DNA from: Streptomyces xanthophaeus
GTDB taxonomy: Bacteria > Actinomycetota > Actinomycetes > Streptomycetales > Streptomycetaceae
Assembly: GCF_000725805.1 (NCBI RefSeq)
Contig: NZ_JOFT01000069.1
Coordinates: forward strand, 1-8,419
Direction of reading: 5' to 3'
Length of the DNA stretch: 8,419 nucleotides
The notes below the pieces were generated by a model that searched no databases, was not told the origin of the DNA, and saw only the letters and a list, made by a program, of their open reading frames with translations. Position 1 is the stretch's first letter, and the number at the start of each line of letters is the position of its first letter. A program made the position numbers and the translations under genes. Positions 1-5,448 of this stretch are shown piece after piece.

Positions 1-107
1 CCCATCCCCCCCCCCATGTCGCGCCCGCCCCCGACCTGGCTCAGGCTGGAGGGGTCGGGGTCGGGGTTCTTCTCAGGTCCTCCTGGTGGGCCGGATGCGG
101 AGGAGTG
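1..107. other. Upstream non-coding stretch with C-tract and GGGGTC repeats
   Basis: No gene is supported here. The stretch starts with a run of ten C (6-15) and contains three head-to-tail hexamers at 51-68 (GGGGTC, GGGGTC, GGGGTT). The upstream part of the cupin gene's control region is presumably in here, but I see no convincing -10 hexamer. A purine-rich ribosome-binding site (GGAGGAG, 99-105) closes the stretch. Confidence 0.5.
99..105 (+). promoter_or_regulatory. Ribosome-binding site of the cupin gene
   Basis: GGAGGAG lies directly before three consecutive potential starts (GTG, ATG, GTG at 105, 108 and 111). With GGAGG at 99-103 the spacing is 4 nt to ATG 108 and 7 nt to GTG 111, so either could be used. 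Confidence 0.6.
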
Positions 108-476
108 ATGGTGGCGACGACGCGTGACGGTGCTCCTGTCGCGATCGAAGGCGGCGGCGTGGAGCTGCGGATGAAGGAGCTCGGCGGGGACATGACCGTC
201 GCCTTCGTGCGGCTGCCCGAAGGCGCGGACATGGGCCCCGCGGTCAAGGGGCTGCCGGGGGACATGTGTCAGTGCCCCCACTGGGGCTACCTCTTCAAGG
301 GGCGCCTGAAGATGCGTACGCCGCACGGGGACGAGGTGTACGAGGCGGGTGAGGCCTTCTACTGGCCCGCCGGTCACGTTCCGGAGGCGCTTGAGGACTG
401 TGAGTACGTGGACTTCTCGCCGACGGGGCCGTTCGCCGAGGTGATCGACCACATCAAGGCGGGGGCATCGGGCTGA
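108..476 (+). CDS. Small cupin-like protein
   Basis: This is a 122-residue soluble protein with no signal peptide or membrane segment. The pattern is that of a small single-domain cupin. A beta-rich core carries CQCPHWGYLFKGRLKM (residues 54-69), then a GEAFYWPAGHVPE segment (81-93) resembling the second cupin motif, and a closing VDFSPTGPF strand. Candidate metal ligands are His58 and His90, and Cys54 and Cys56 sit next to the first. The classical HxH...E first motif is not complete, so metal binding and any enzymatic activity are uncertain. I recall similar proteins annotated only as cupin-domain proteins in actinobacteria; substrate and pathway are unknown. The start is ambiguous: GTG 105, ATG 108 and GTG 111 are consecutive in-frame codons behind GGAGG (99-103). 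I chose ATG 108. The gene converges on the membrane-protein gene with a 6-bp gap and no obvious terminator between them. Confidence 0.8.
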   Translation: MVATTRDGAPVAIEGGGVELRMKELGGDMTVAFVRLPEGADMGPAVKGLPGDMCQCPHWGYLFKGRLKMRTPHGDEVYEAGEAFYWPAGHVPEALEDCEYVDFSPTGPFAEVIDHIKAGASG

Positions 477-482
477 GCCCCT

Positions 483-881
483 TCACCCCTGCGGGAGCTC
501 CGTCAGGCGGTTGACCTCCGCCGCGTGTTCGCTGAGGCGGTGGCCGGTGCTGCCCGAGGTGTAGAGGACCGTGCCGACGACGGCGGTCGGCAGGGAGAGC
601 AGCAGCAGGGCGAGCAGGCCGGCCCAGTCGCGCTCGGAGTCGCAGCGGGTGCCCTCGGCGGCGGCGTAGTCCTCGTAGGGGCGGTTGCGTTCGCTGTGCT
701 TCGTGTAGAAGACGCGGGACTCGCAGTTCGCGTCGTCGCGGCCCTCCGCGCTGAAGGGCAGCAGCAGCTGGCAGGCGATCCACAGCCAGATCCCGGCGGC
801 GGCGGCCAGCAGGCTGAAGCCCCAGGCCTGCTTGCGGCGGGCGCTCTCGCGGAAGGCCGTGTCGTACACCAGTGCTCTCAT
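483..881 (-). CDS. Two-pass membrane protein of unknown function
   Basis: This is a 132-residue protein that I do not recognise as a named family. A basic N-terminus (residues 1-18, with RESARRKQ) precedes a hydrophobic segment at about 19-41 (GFSLLAAAAGIWLWIACQLL). A polar loop of about 44 residues follows, with Cys53 and Cys80 and many charged and aromatic residues. A second hydrophobic segment spans about 87-107 (LLALLLLSLPTAVVGTVL), ending in a short polar tail. By the positive-inside rule both termini should be cytoplasmic. The loop would then be outside, where Cys53 and Cys80 could form a disulfide. That is suggestive because the gene upstream on the same strand, 80 bp away, encodes an exported DsbA-like protein. 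Codon bias and the membrane topology support a real gene. No Shine-Dalgarno precedes the ATG; a TAATTT hexamer 7 nt upstream suggests a leaderless mRNA. Confidence 0.72.
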   Translation of the reverse strand: MRALVYDTAFRESARRKQAWGFSLLAAAAGIWLWIACQLLLPFSAEGRDDANCESRVFYTKHSERNRPYEDYAAAEGTRCDSERDWAGLLALLLLSLPTAVVGTVLYTSGSTGHRLSEHAAEVNRLTELPQG

Positions 882-882
882 G

Positions 883-934
883 CCGCCGAAATTAGCAGCC
901 GGAATCAGAAGCCAGGATCAGCAGCCGGAATCAG
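883..934. repeat. Four tandem 13-bp repeats
   Basis: Units 896-908 and 922-934 are identical (CAGCCGGAATCAG). Unit 909-921 differs from them at 3 of 13 positions, and unit 883-895 matches at 10 of 13. The array fills most of the 80-bp gap between the membrane-protein gene and the DsbA-like gene, and includes the putative -10 of the former. Confidence 0.75.
889..894 (-). promoter_or_regulatory. Putative -10 of the membrane-protein gene (leaderless)
   Basis: On the minus strand TAATTT is followed by 7 nt and then the ATG at 881. This is the geometry in which transcription starts on or next to the start codon. No recognisable ribosome-binding site lies between. The -35 is not clear. Confidence 0.4.
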
Positions 935-961
935 CAGTCCGAGCGGCGGCGTCCGGGTCGC

Positions 962-1771
962 CTACGGCTTCTGGTTCTCGGCGATCAGCCGCTTGAAGGC
1001 CTCCGGGGTCACGGACTTGATGCCGTCCCCGGAGTTGACGGTGATCTTCTTGCCGTCGATGAAGACCGCGGGGGTGCCGTTGATGTCCTCGTCGTAGAAG
1101 GCCCGGCCGACCTTGTCCACCCAGGGCATGTAGGTGAGTTCCTTGACCGCCCGGTTGAAGGCGGCCGTGCGCAGGCCCGGGACCTGGTCCGCGAGGGCGA
1201 GGAGGGTGGAGGTGGAGGCGAACTTGTCGTCGGTCTCCTTCTCCGGGTGGTTCGCGAAGAGGACCTGGAGGTAGTCCATGAACTTCCCCGGGCTCTCGTT
1301 CGCCGCAGCGCCCAGGGCGCCCAGGGCGCGCTTGGAGCCCTTGCCGCCGCCGAGGGCCCCGTCCAGGAAGGTCGCGAAGCGGTACTCGACCCGGTAGGCG
1401 CCGGCGTCGGCCTGTTCCCTGATGGTGGGGCCCAGGCCCTGTTCGACGCCCGCGCAGAAGGGGCAGCGGGGGTCCAGCCAGATGGTGAGGGTGTGCGGGG
1501 CGTCGGCCTTGCCGTACGGGACGACGATGCCGTCCTTGCCTTCGGTGTGGGCGGGTTGGACGAATGGCTTGCCCGCGGCCTCGTCGTCGCCCGGTCCGGC
1601 CGACTTCGTCGCATAGATCCCCGTACCGGCGGCGACGGCGAGCACCGCGAGGACGGCCCCGCCGATGAGCAGGCGGCTGCGCCGCTGCGTGCGGCGCGCC
1701 TGTGCCTCGCGTTCCGCGCGGAGCCGGTCGCGGGCCTCGCGGCGCTGGTTGCTCTTCGTGGTACTCGCCAT
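962..1771 (-). CDS. Membrane-anchored DsbA-like thioredoxin-fold protein
   Basis: This is a 269-residue protein expected to work outside the membrane as a thiol-disulfide oxidoreductase. The N-terminus is very basic and charged (about 1-34, possibly helical or coiled). One hydrophobic segment follows (about 34-53, LLIGGAVLAVLAVAAGTG), then a flexible linker, then a thioredoxin_4/DsbA-like domain from about residue 82. The redox motif is CPFC (103-106) in the context LDPRCPFCAGVEQ. The matching cis-proline is Pro234 in GTPAVFIDG. Between them lies the helical insertion typical of DsbA folds. CPFC is common in exported actinobacterial DsbA-like proteins, but the sequence alone does not show whether it acts as oxidase, isomerase or reductase. 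The frame is open to 1831; I chose ATG 1771 because the protein then begins MASTTKSNQRREARDR, typical of this family in Streptomyces, and a TACGCT hexamer sits 7 nt before it. GTG 1777 is an alternative. The gene diverges from the lytic transglycosylase. Confidence 0.88.
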   Translation of the reverse strand: MASTTKSNQRREARDRLRAEREAQARRTQRRSRLLIGGAVLAVLAVAAGTGIYATKSAGPGDDEAAGKPFVQPAHTEGKDGIVVPYGKADAPHTLTIWLDPRCPFCAGVEQGLGPTIREQADAGAYRVEYRFATFLDGALGGGKGSKRALGALGAAANESPGKFMDYLQVLFANHPEKETDDKFASTSTLLALADQVPGLRTAAFNRAVKELTYMPWVDKVGRAFYDEDINGTPAVFIDGKKITVNSGDGIKSVTPEAFKRLIAENQKP

Positions 1772-1778
1772 GGACACC

Positions 1779-1784
1779 AGCGTA
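1779..1784 (-). promoter_or_regulatory. Putative -10 of the DsbA-like gene (leaderless)
   Basis: TACGCT on the minus strand fits TANNNT and ends 7 nt before the ATG at 1771, with no Shine-Dalgarno between. It matches the arrangement seen before the membrane-protein gene and mqnA. A CTGGTT about 17 nt further upstream is only a weak -35. Confidence 0.38.
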
Positions 1785-1961
1785 AGGAGTGAATCAGGTG
1801 AAACCAGAGGACTTTGGGGTGATCCGGGCATGGGCGAAGGTCCTCGGACGGACGGGTCGTGGGGCCCGGGTGAAGACGAGACGAATGGTGCGTCACATCT
1901 GCTGGGGGAGCGGCGAGTCGAAGTCGAATACCTGATAGACAGGGGATATTCACGGCTCGTC

Positions 1962-1983
1962 CGGCTGTCGACGTCGACAGCCG
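1962..1983. repeat. Perfect 22-bp palindrome
   Basis: The arms CGGCTGTCGAC (1962-1972) and GTCGACAGCCG (1973-1982 plus G1983) are exact reverse complements with no spacer. The centre is 32 nt before the transglycosylase start codon and the element lies just downstream of the candidate -10 (1945-1950). It fits an operator for a dimeric regulator. As RNA it would form a short hairpin in the leader. No terminator-like T-run follows it. Confidence 0.85.
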
Positions 1984-2004
1984 CCTTGGGGGGATCGCCG
2001 CACT

Positions 2005-2019
2005 GTGAAGCCGCTTCAC
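2005..2019. repeat. Palindrome on the transglycosylase start codon
   Basis: GTGAAGC (2005-2011), a central C, then GCTTCAC (2013-2019). In mRNA this could fold as a 6-bp stem with a CCG loop whose first three bases are the GTG start codon. The spacing between GTGA and TCAC is 7 nt, one more than the Crp consensus. Confidence 0.6.
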
Positions 2020-3729
2020 CGTCACCTCGTCAGTACCTCGCGCAAGGTCCTGTGCACGGCCGCACTCGCGGCCAGCCTGACCACGGCCGCGGTGGTGACC
2101 ACACCGTCGACCGCGGACGCGGGCGAGTCCGGGCCGACCCCGGACAGTCCGCAGGCCACCGACCGCGGAGACGCCCGGCTCGACCTCCCCGTGGAGGTCG
2201 CCGACCCGCAGGTGCCCGATCCGGCGGGTGCCGGTACGGCCGAGGGGGCCAGCGGGATACCCGGAACGGCCCTCGACGCCTACCGTCGCGCCGAGGTGTC
2301 GGTCGCGGCCGCGCTCCCCGGCTGCAAGCTGCCCTGGCAACTGCTCGCGGGCATCGGCCGGGTCGAGTCCGTCCACGCCTCCGGCTACGGGCTCCAGGCG
2401 GACGGCTCCACCGAGAAGCCCATCCGCGGCCCGCGCCTCGACGGCAACGGCTTCGCCAAGATCCTGGACACGGACAAGGGCGAGTGGGACGCGGACACCG
2501 AGTTCGACCGGGCCTTCGGCCCGATGCAGTTCATCCCCTCCACCTGGGCCACCTGGAAGGCCGACGGCAACGGGGACGGCAAGCGCGACGCGAACAACAT
2601 CTACGACGCCGCGCTGGGCGCCGGCCTCTACCTGTGCGCGGGTGACAAGGACCTCAGCAACCCGGCCAAGCTGGACGCGGCGATCCTCAGTTACAACAAC
2701 TCGCGCGAGTACGTGAACACCGTGCTGGGCTTCATGCGGCAGTACCAGGAGGGCGGCGCCACCGAGGTGCCGAACCCGCCCGCCGGGAACTACCCGACCC
2801 CGCCGCCGGGCACCCTGCCGACCCCGCAGGCCCCGGTCACCCCGCAGCAGCCGGTCAAGCCGACGCCGCCGACCACCCCGCCGAAGACGCCCCCGACGAC
2901 CCCGCCCACCACCCCGCCGACGACGCCCCCGACCACTCCGCCGACCGAGCCGGAGAAGCCGGTCCCGCCGGCTCCGCAGCTGGACGTGCTGGAGGTGGTC
3001 GGCGACAGCGCGCTCACGGCCGAGGCCGGGGCGCCGTTCGCGCGGGATCCGAAGGTCAAGGTGCTCCTCAGCGACGGCAAGCCCGCCGTCGGCCATGACG
3101 TCGTCTTCACCGTCGAGGGGGACTCCACCGCGGGCACCGCCTTCGCCGGCGGCGAGGATTCCGTGGTGGTCAAGGCGGGGGCCGACGGCACCGCGGCCGC
3201 GCCCGGTCTCACCGCGGGCTCCAAGGCCGGCACGTTCACCGTGCGGGCCTCGGCCTACGGCAAGGTGGGCGTGCGCACGGTGAAGTTCACCGGCACCGTG
3301 ACCCCCAAGCCGCTGCCCTTCGCGGACCTGCTGGCCCGCACCGGCGGCACCGAGCCGCTGGAAGCGGTCGCCGGGAAGAGCCTCACCGGCATCGAGGTCC
3401 TGGCCACCGAGAAGGGCAAGCCCGTCGCGGGTACGCAGACCACCGCGGGCCTGGTCGTGAAGGACGCGGACGGCAAGTGGGTCCCGGTGGACCCGGCGAC
3501 GGCGAAGGGTCCGTACTTCCGGGACGCGGACGGCAAGAAGCTCTTCACCCAGCAGCTGCCCAAGACGGGCGCCGACGGGAAGATCGCCGTACCGGAGCTG
3601 TTCACCGAGGACGTGCCCGCGGGGACGTACTTCCTGCGCCTGGTCACTCCGCAGAACGTGAGCCTGGTCCTGGAAATCAAGATCACGGCCCCGGTCACCG
3701 CCCCGGCCCCGCAGGACCCGCCCAAGTAG
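2005..3729 (+). CDS. Secreted lytic transglycosylase (SLT_2/MltB-like)
   Basis: This is a 574-residue exported peptidoglycan lytic enzyme, expected to cleave the MurNAc-GlcNAc linkage to the 1,6-anhydro product. A signal peptide covers about 1-39: basic HRHLVSTSRK, a hydrophobic core, and a cleavage site near TADA/GES. The catalytic domain spans about 88-250. It has the candidate catalytic Glu121 in GIGRVESVHASGYG, then FDRAFGPMQFIPSTW (167-181), the DGNGDGKRDANNIYDAA segment (187-203) and LSYNNSREYV (228-237), an order typical of SLT_2/MltB-type enzymes in actinobacteria. Cys107 and Cys211 could form a disulfide. A Pro/Thr linker (about 255-325, TPPTTPP repeats) leads to two beta-rich modules. 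The first (326-430) resembles a bacterial Ig-like domain; the second (437-565) ends in TYFLRLVTP. The frame starts at GTG 2005; no upstream start gives a better signal peptide. An LPKTG at 518-522 is internal and has no membrane tail, so the protein is probably secreted and not sortase-anchored. Confidence 0.88.
   Translation: MKPLHRHLVSTSRKVLCTAALAASLTTAAVVTTPSTADAGESGPTPDSPQATDRGDARLDLPVEVADPQVPDPAGAGTAEGASGIPGTALDAYRRAEVSVAAALPGCKLPWQLLAGIGRVESVHASGYGLQADGSTEKPIRGPRLDGNGFAKILDTDKGEWDADTEFDRAFGPMQFIPSTWATWKADGNGDGKRDANNIYDAALGAGLYLCAGDKDLSNPAKLDAAILSYNNSREYVNTVLGFMRQYQEGGATEVPNPPAGNYPTPPPGTLPTPQAPVTPQQPVKPTPPTTPPKTPPTTPPTTPPTTPPTTPPTEPEKPVPPAPQLDVLEVVGDSALTAEAGAPFARDPKVKVLLSDGKPAVGHDVVFTVEGDSTAGTAFAGGEDSVVVKAGADGTAAAPGLTAGSKAGTFTVRASAYGKVGVRTVKFTGTVTPKPLPFADLLARTGGTEPLEAVAGKSLTGIEVLATEKGKPVAGTQTTAGLVVKDADGKWVPVDPATAKGPYFRDADGKKLFTQQLPKTGADGKIAVPELFTEDVPAGTYFLRLVTPQNVSLVLEIKITAPVTAPAPQDPPK
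2863..2946 (+). repeat. Pro/Thr-rich coding repeat (TPPT units)
   Basis: Degenerate CCG/ACC repeats encode successive TPPT/TPPK units, the core of the linker between the catalytic domain and the C-terminal modules of the transglycosylase. Such linkers often span the cell wall. The repeat could change length by slippage. Confidence 0.7.
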
Positions 3730-3753
3730 GCCCGACCCGGGCCCTGCCCGTGA

Positions 3754-3807
3754 CGGACGAAGCCGCCCCCGGCGCCGTGGAAACGGCGCCGGGGGCGGCT
3801 TCGTCCG
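3754..3807 (+). terminator. Transglycosylase terminator, 25-bp perfect hairpin
   Basis: Bases 3754-3778 pair without mismatch with 3783-3807 around a GGAA loop (3779-3782), a GNRA tetraloop on the plus strand. It begins 24 nt after the stop codon. There is no T-run after it, which is usual for Streptomyces terminators. Because the stem is symmetric it could also stop transcription arriving from the cold-shock gene. Confidence 0.82.
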
Positions 3808-3832
3808 CGTCGGCCCCGCCCGTGCGGGAGGA

Positions 3833-3858
3833 GGGCGCGGGGAAAGGGCGCGGGGAAA
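3833..3858. repeat. Two perfect 13-bp tandem repeats
   Basis: GGGCGCGGGGAAA occurs at 3833-3845 and again at 3846-3858. It fills most of the space between the two terminators of the convergent genes. No function is apparent. Confidence 0.7.
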
Positions 3859-3861
3859 GGC

Positions 3862-3904
3862 AGGAGCCCTGCCGCTCTGCTTGCGCAGAGGTGACAGGGC
3901 TCCT
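3862..3904 (-). terminator. Cold-shock gene terminator, two-tier hairpin
   Basis: An outer 10-bp perfect stem (3862-3871 with 3895-3904) encloses an inner 6-bp stem (3875-3880 with 3885-3890). Small asymmetric internal bulges lie between them. On the minus strand the loop is GCAA, a GNRA tetraloop, and the hairpin is followed by TGCCTTTCC. It begins 40 nt beyond the csp stop codon. Confidence 0.8.
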
Positions 3905-3944
3905 TGGGTACTGCTTATCCAACCGCGAGAGTTGGCCCAGGCGA

Positions 3945-4148
3945 CTAGGCCGGGGTGACGTTCTCCGCCTGCGGGCCCTTCGGACCCTGCGTGACGTCGA
4001 AGTTCACCGTCTGGTTCTCCTCCAGGGAGCGGAAGCCAGAGGCGTTGATCGCGGAGTAGTGGACGAAGACATCCGGGCCGCCGCCGTCCTGGGCGATGAA
4101 GCCGAAGCCCTTTTCAGCGTTGAACCACTTCACGGTTCCGGTAGCCAT
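3945..4148 (-). CDS. Cold-shock protein, CspA family
   Basis: This is a 67-residue single-domain cold-shock protein that binds single-stranded RNA and DNA and acts as an RNA chaperone. It has the family's usual length and layout: [20 protein letters not shown] with RNP1 KGFGFI (13-18), then RNP2 as DVFVHYSAI (26-34), and a C-terminal strand with [11 protein letters not shown]. The aromatic nucleic-acid-binding residues (Trp8, Phe16, Phe18, Phe28, His30, Tyr31) are all present. The frame stays open to 4289, but ATG 4148 is certain from family alignment and from an AGGAGGG ribosome-binding site 3 nt upstream. The gene is transcribed toward the transglycosylase and away from mqnA. Its long structured leader suggests post-transcriptional control. 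Streptomyces carry several paralogues, so I give no gene symbol. Confidence 0.95.
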   Translation of the reverse strand: MATGTVKWFNAEKGFGFIAQDGGGPDVFVHYSAINASGFRSLEENQTVNFDVTQGPKGPQAENVTPA

Positions 4149-4151
4149 GAG

Positions 4152-4158
4152 CCCTCCT
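4152..4158 (-). promoter_or_regulatory. Ribosome-binding site of the cold-shock gene
   Basis: On the minus strand AGGAGGG sits 3 nt before the ATG. It is the strongest Shine-Dalgarno in the window and excludes the longer open frame as the real start. Its last Gs overlap a GGGC that can pair with an upstream GCCC (4161-4164). Confidence 0.85.
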
Positions 4159-4215
4159 ATGGGCCAAAGGGTCGCCCTGCTCCAGAACCTGCTAAGAAGT
4201 CTGAAAACTACAAAA

Positions 4216-4241
4216 GCCTGCGGGTCACATTCTCCGCAGGC
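4216..4241 (-). promoter_or_regulatory. Terminator-like hairpin in the csp leader
   Basis: GCCTGCGG (4216-4223) and CCGCAGGC (4234-4241) pair perfectly around a 10-nt loop. On the csp strand the stem is followed by TTTT and, after GTAG, another TTTT. This is the shape of an intrinsic terminator, placed about 70 nt before the gene it would control. Confidence 0.65.
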
Positions 4242-4279
4242 CTCGTACTGCAAGGGAAACCAAACTGCAACTTGCGACG

Positions 4280-4285
4280 AGCCTA
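4280..4285 (-). promoter_or_regulatory. Putative -10 of the cold-shock gene
   Basis: TAGGCT on the minus strand fits the Streptomyces housekeeping -10. The region 17-18 nt upstream gives only a weak -35 (TGGTCT-like). The placement would give a leader of about 125 nt. Confidence 0.42.
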
Positions 4286-4320
4286 GCACGCACCCTGCGG
4301 CCGAGACCAGAGGGAAAGAT

Positions 4321-4362
4321 CACGTCACCCGGACGTTTGAGGCTCGCCGGAACGCTGACGTG
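4321..4362. repeat. Spaced inverted repeat upstream of mqnA
   Basis: CACGTCA (4321-4327) and TGACGTG (4356-4362) are perfect inverted copies with centres 35 bp apart. They lie between the divergent csp and mqnA promoters, ending about 35 bp before the mqnA -10 (4397). Confidence 0.5.
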
Positions 4363-4396
4363 TGACCCGCTGGAAGGCATAGGGAGATCCGAGGGC

Positions 4397-5272
<876 letters not shown>

Positions 5273-5315
5273 GGGCGCACCGGCTGCCTTTCCCGGCAAT
5301 TCCCTTCCTTTTCGT

Positions 5316-5344
5316 ATTCCGTTCGCCCGGGGTGAATACGGAAT
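5316..5344 (+). terminator. Possible weak mqnA terminator
   Basis: ATTCCGT (5316-5322) pairs with ACGGAAT (5338-5344) around a 15-nt loop that could fold further (CCC with GGG). It lies 44 nt after the mqnA stop inside a pyrimidine-rich pocket (5298-5320), with no T-run after it. It might equally be part of the kinase promoter region. Confidence 0.3.
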
Positions 5345-5391
5345 GGAATCGGCGCGCCCCGTGATCCGCCCCTGAGCCCCCGCCCACCGCC

Positions 5392-5397
5392 TAAGGT
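5392..5397 (+). promoter_or_regulatory. Putative -10 of the kinase gene
   Basis: TAAGGT fits the actinobacterial -10 and would start transcription near 5404, giving a leader of about 45 nt. A clear -35 is not visible at 17-18 nt. Confidence 0.38.
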
Positions 5398-5448
5398 GCT
5401 GCTTGGCCGGACCGCGCAGGGTCCGCCGTCCGGGGGATGGGGGACAGG

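Larger units (their letters stand above)
1772..2004. promoter_or_regulatory. Divergent control region, DsbA-like gene / transglycosylase
   Basis: These 233 bp must hold both promoters. On the plus side GATATT (1945-1950) is the best -10 candidate for the transglycosylase. It would start transcription near 1957 and give a leader of about 48 nt containing the 22-bp palindrome. A GGGGGGAT stretch (1988-1994) is the likely ribosome-binding site for GTG 2005. I looked for a c-di-AMP (ydaO-type) riboswitch, known upstream of some Streptomyces cell-wall hydrolases, and did not find its conserved segments. Short inverted arms GAGGAC/GTCCTC occur around 1807-1845. Confidence 0.45.
4149..4279 (-). promoter_or_regulatory. 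Structured 5' leader of the cold-shock mRNA
   Basis: If transcription starts just after the TAGGCT hexamer at 4280-4285, the mRNA has a leader of about 125 nt, long for this small gene but typical of cold-shock mRNAs. It contains a perfect 8-bp hairpin (4234-4241 with 4216-4223, loop of 10). Reading in the mRNA direction, this is followed at once by TTTTGTAGTTTTC. A second, weaker inverted repeat lies at the ribosome-binding site. The A/T-rich part after the hairpin stands out from its surroundings. This is an inferred regulatory leader; I cannot assign it to a named RNA family. Confidence 0.55.

Noticed and set aside
6..68. Phase-variable C-tract or G-quadruplex
   Set aside because: The C-run is outside any recognisable gene, and only three runs of four G are present next to each other. 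The evidence is too thin.
1772..2004. c-di-AMP (ydaO-type) riboswitch before the transglycosylase
   Set aside because: The conserved segments of that RNA could not be found, and the likely leader (about 48 nt) is too short.
2005..2019. Crp-type binding site
   Set aside because: GTGA and TCAC are separated by 7 nt, not 6, and the site coincides with the start codon.
1009..3096. Very long minus-strand open frame (695 codons)
   Set aside because: It overlaps the DsbA-like gene out of frame and the transglycosylase antisense. Its translation is low-complexity Arg/Gly/Pro sequence, typical of shadow frames in GC-rich DNA.
3556..3570. LPKTG sortase-like motif in the transglycosylase
   Set aside because: It is internal (residues 518-522), over 50 residues from the C-terminus, and no hydrophobic segment or basic tail follows.
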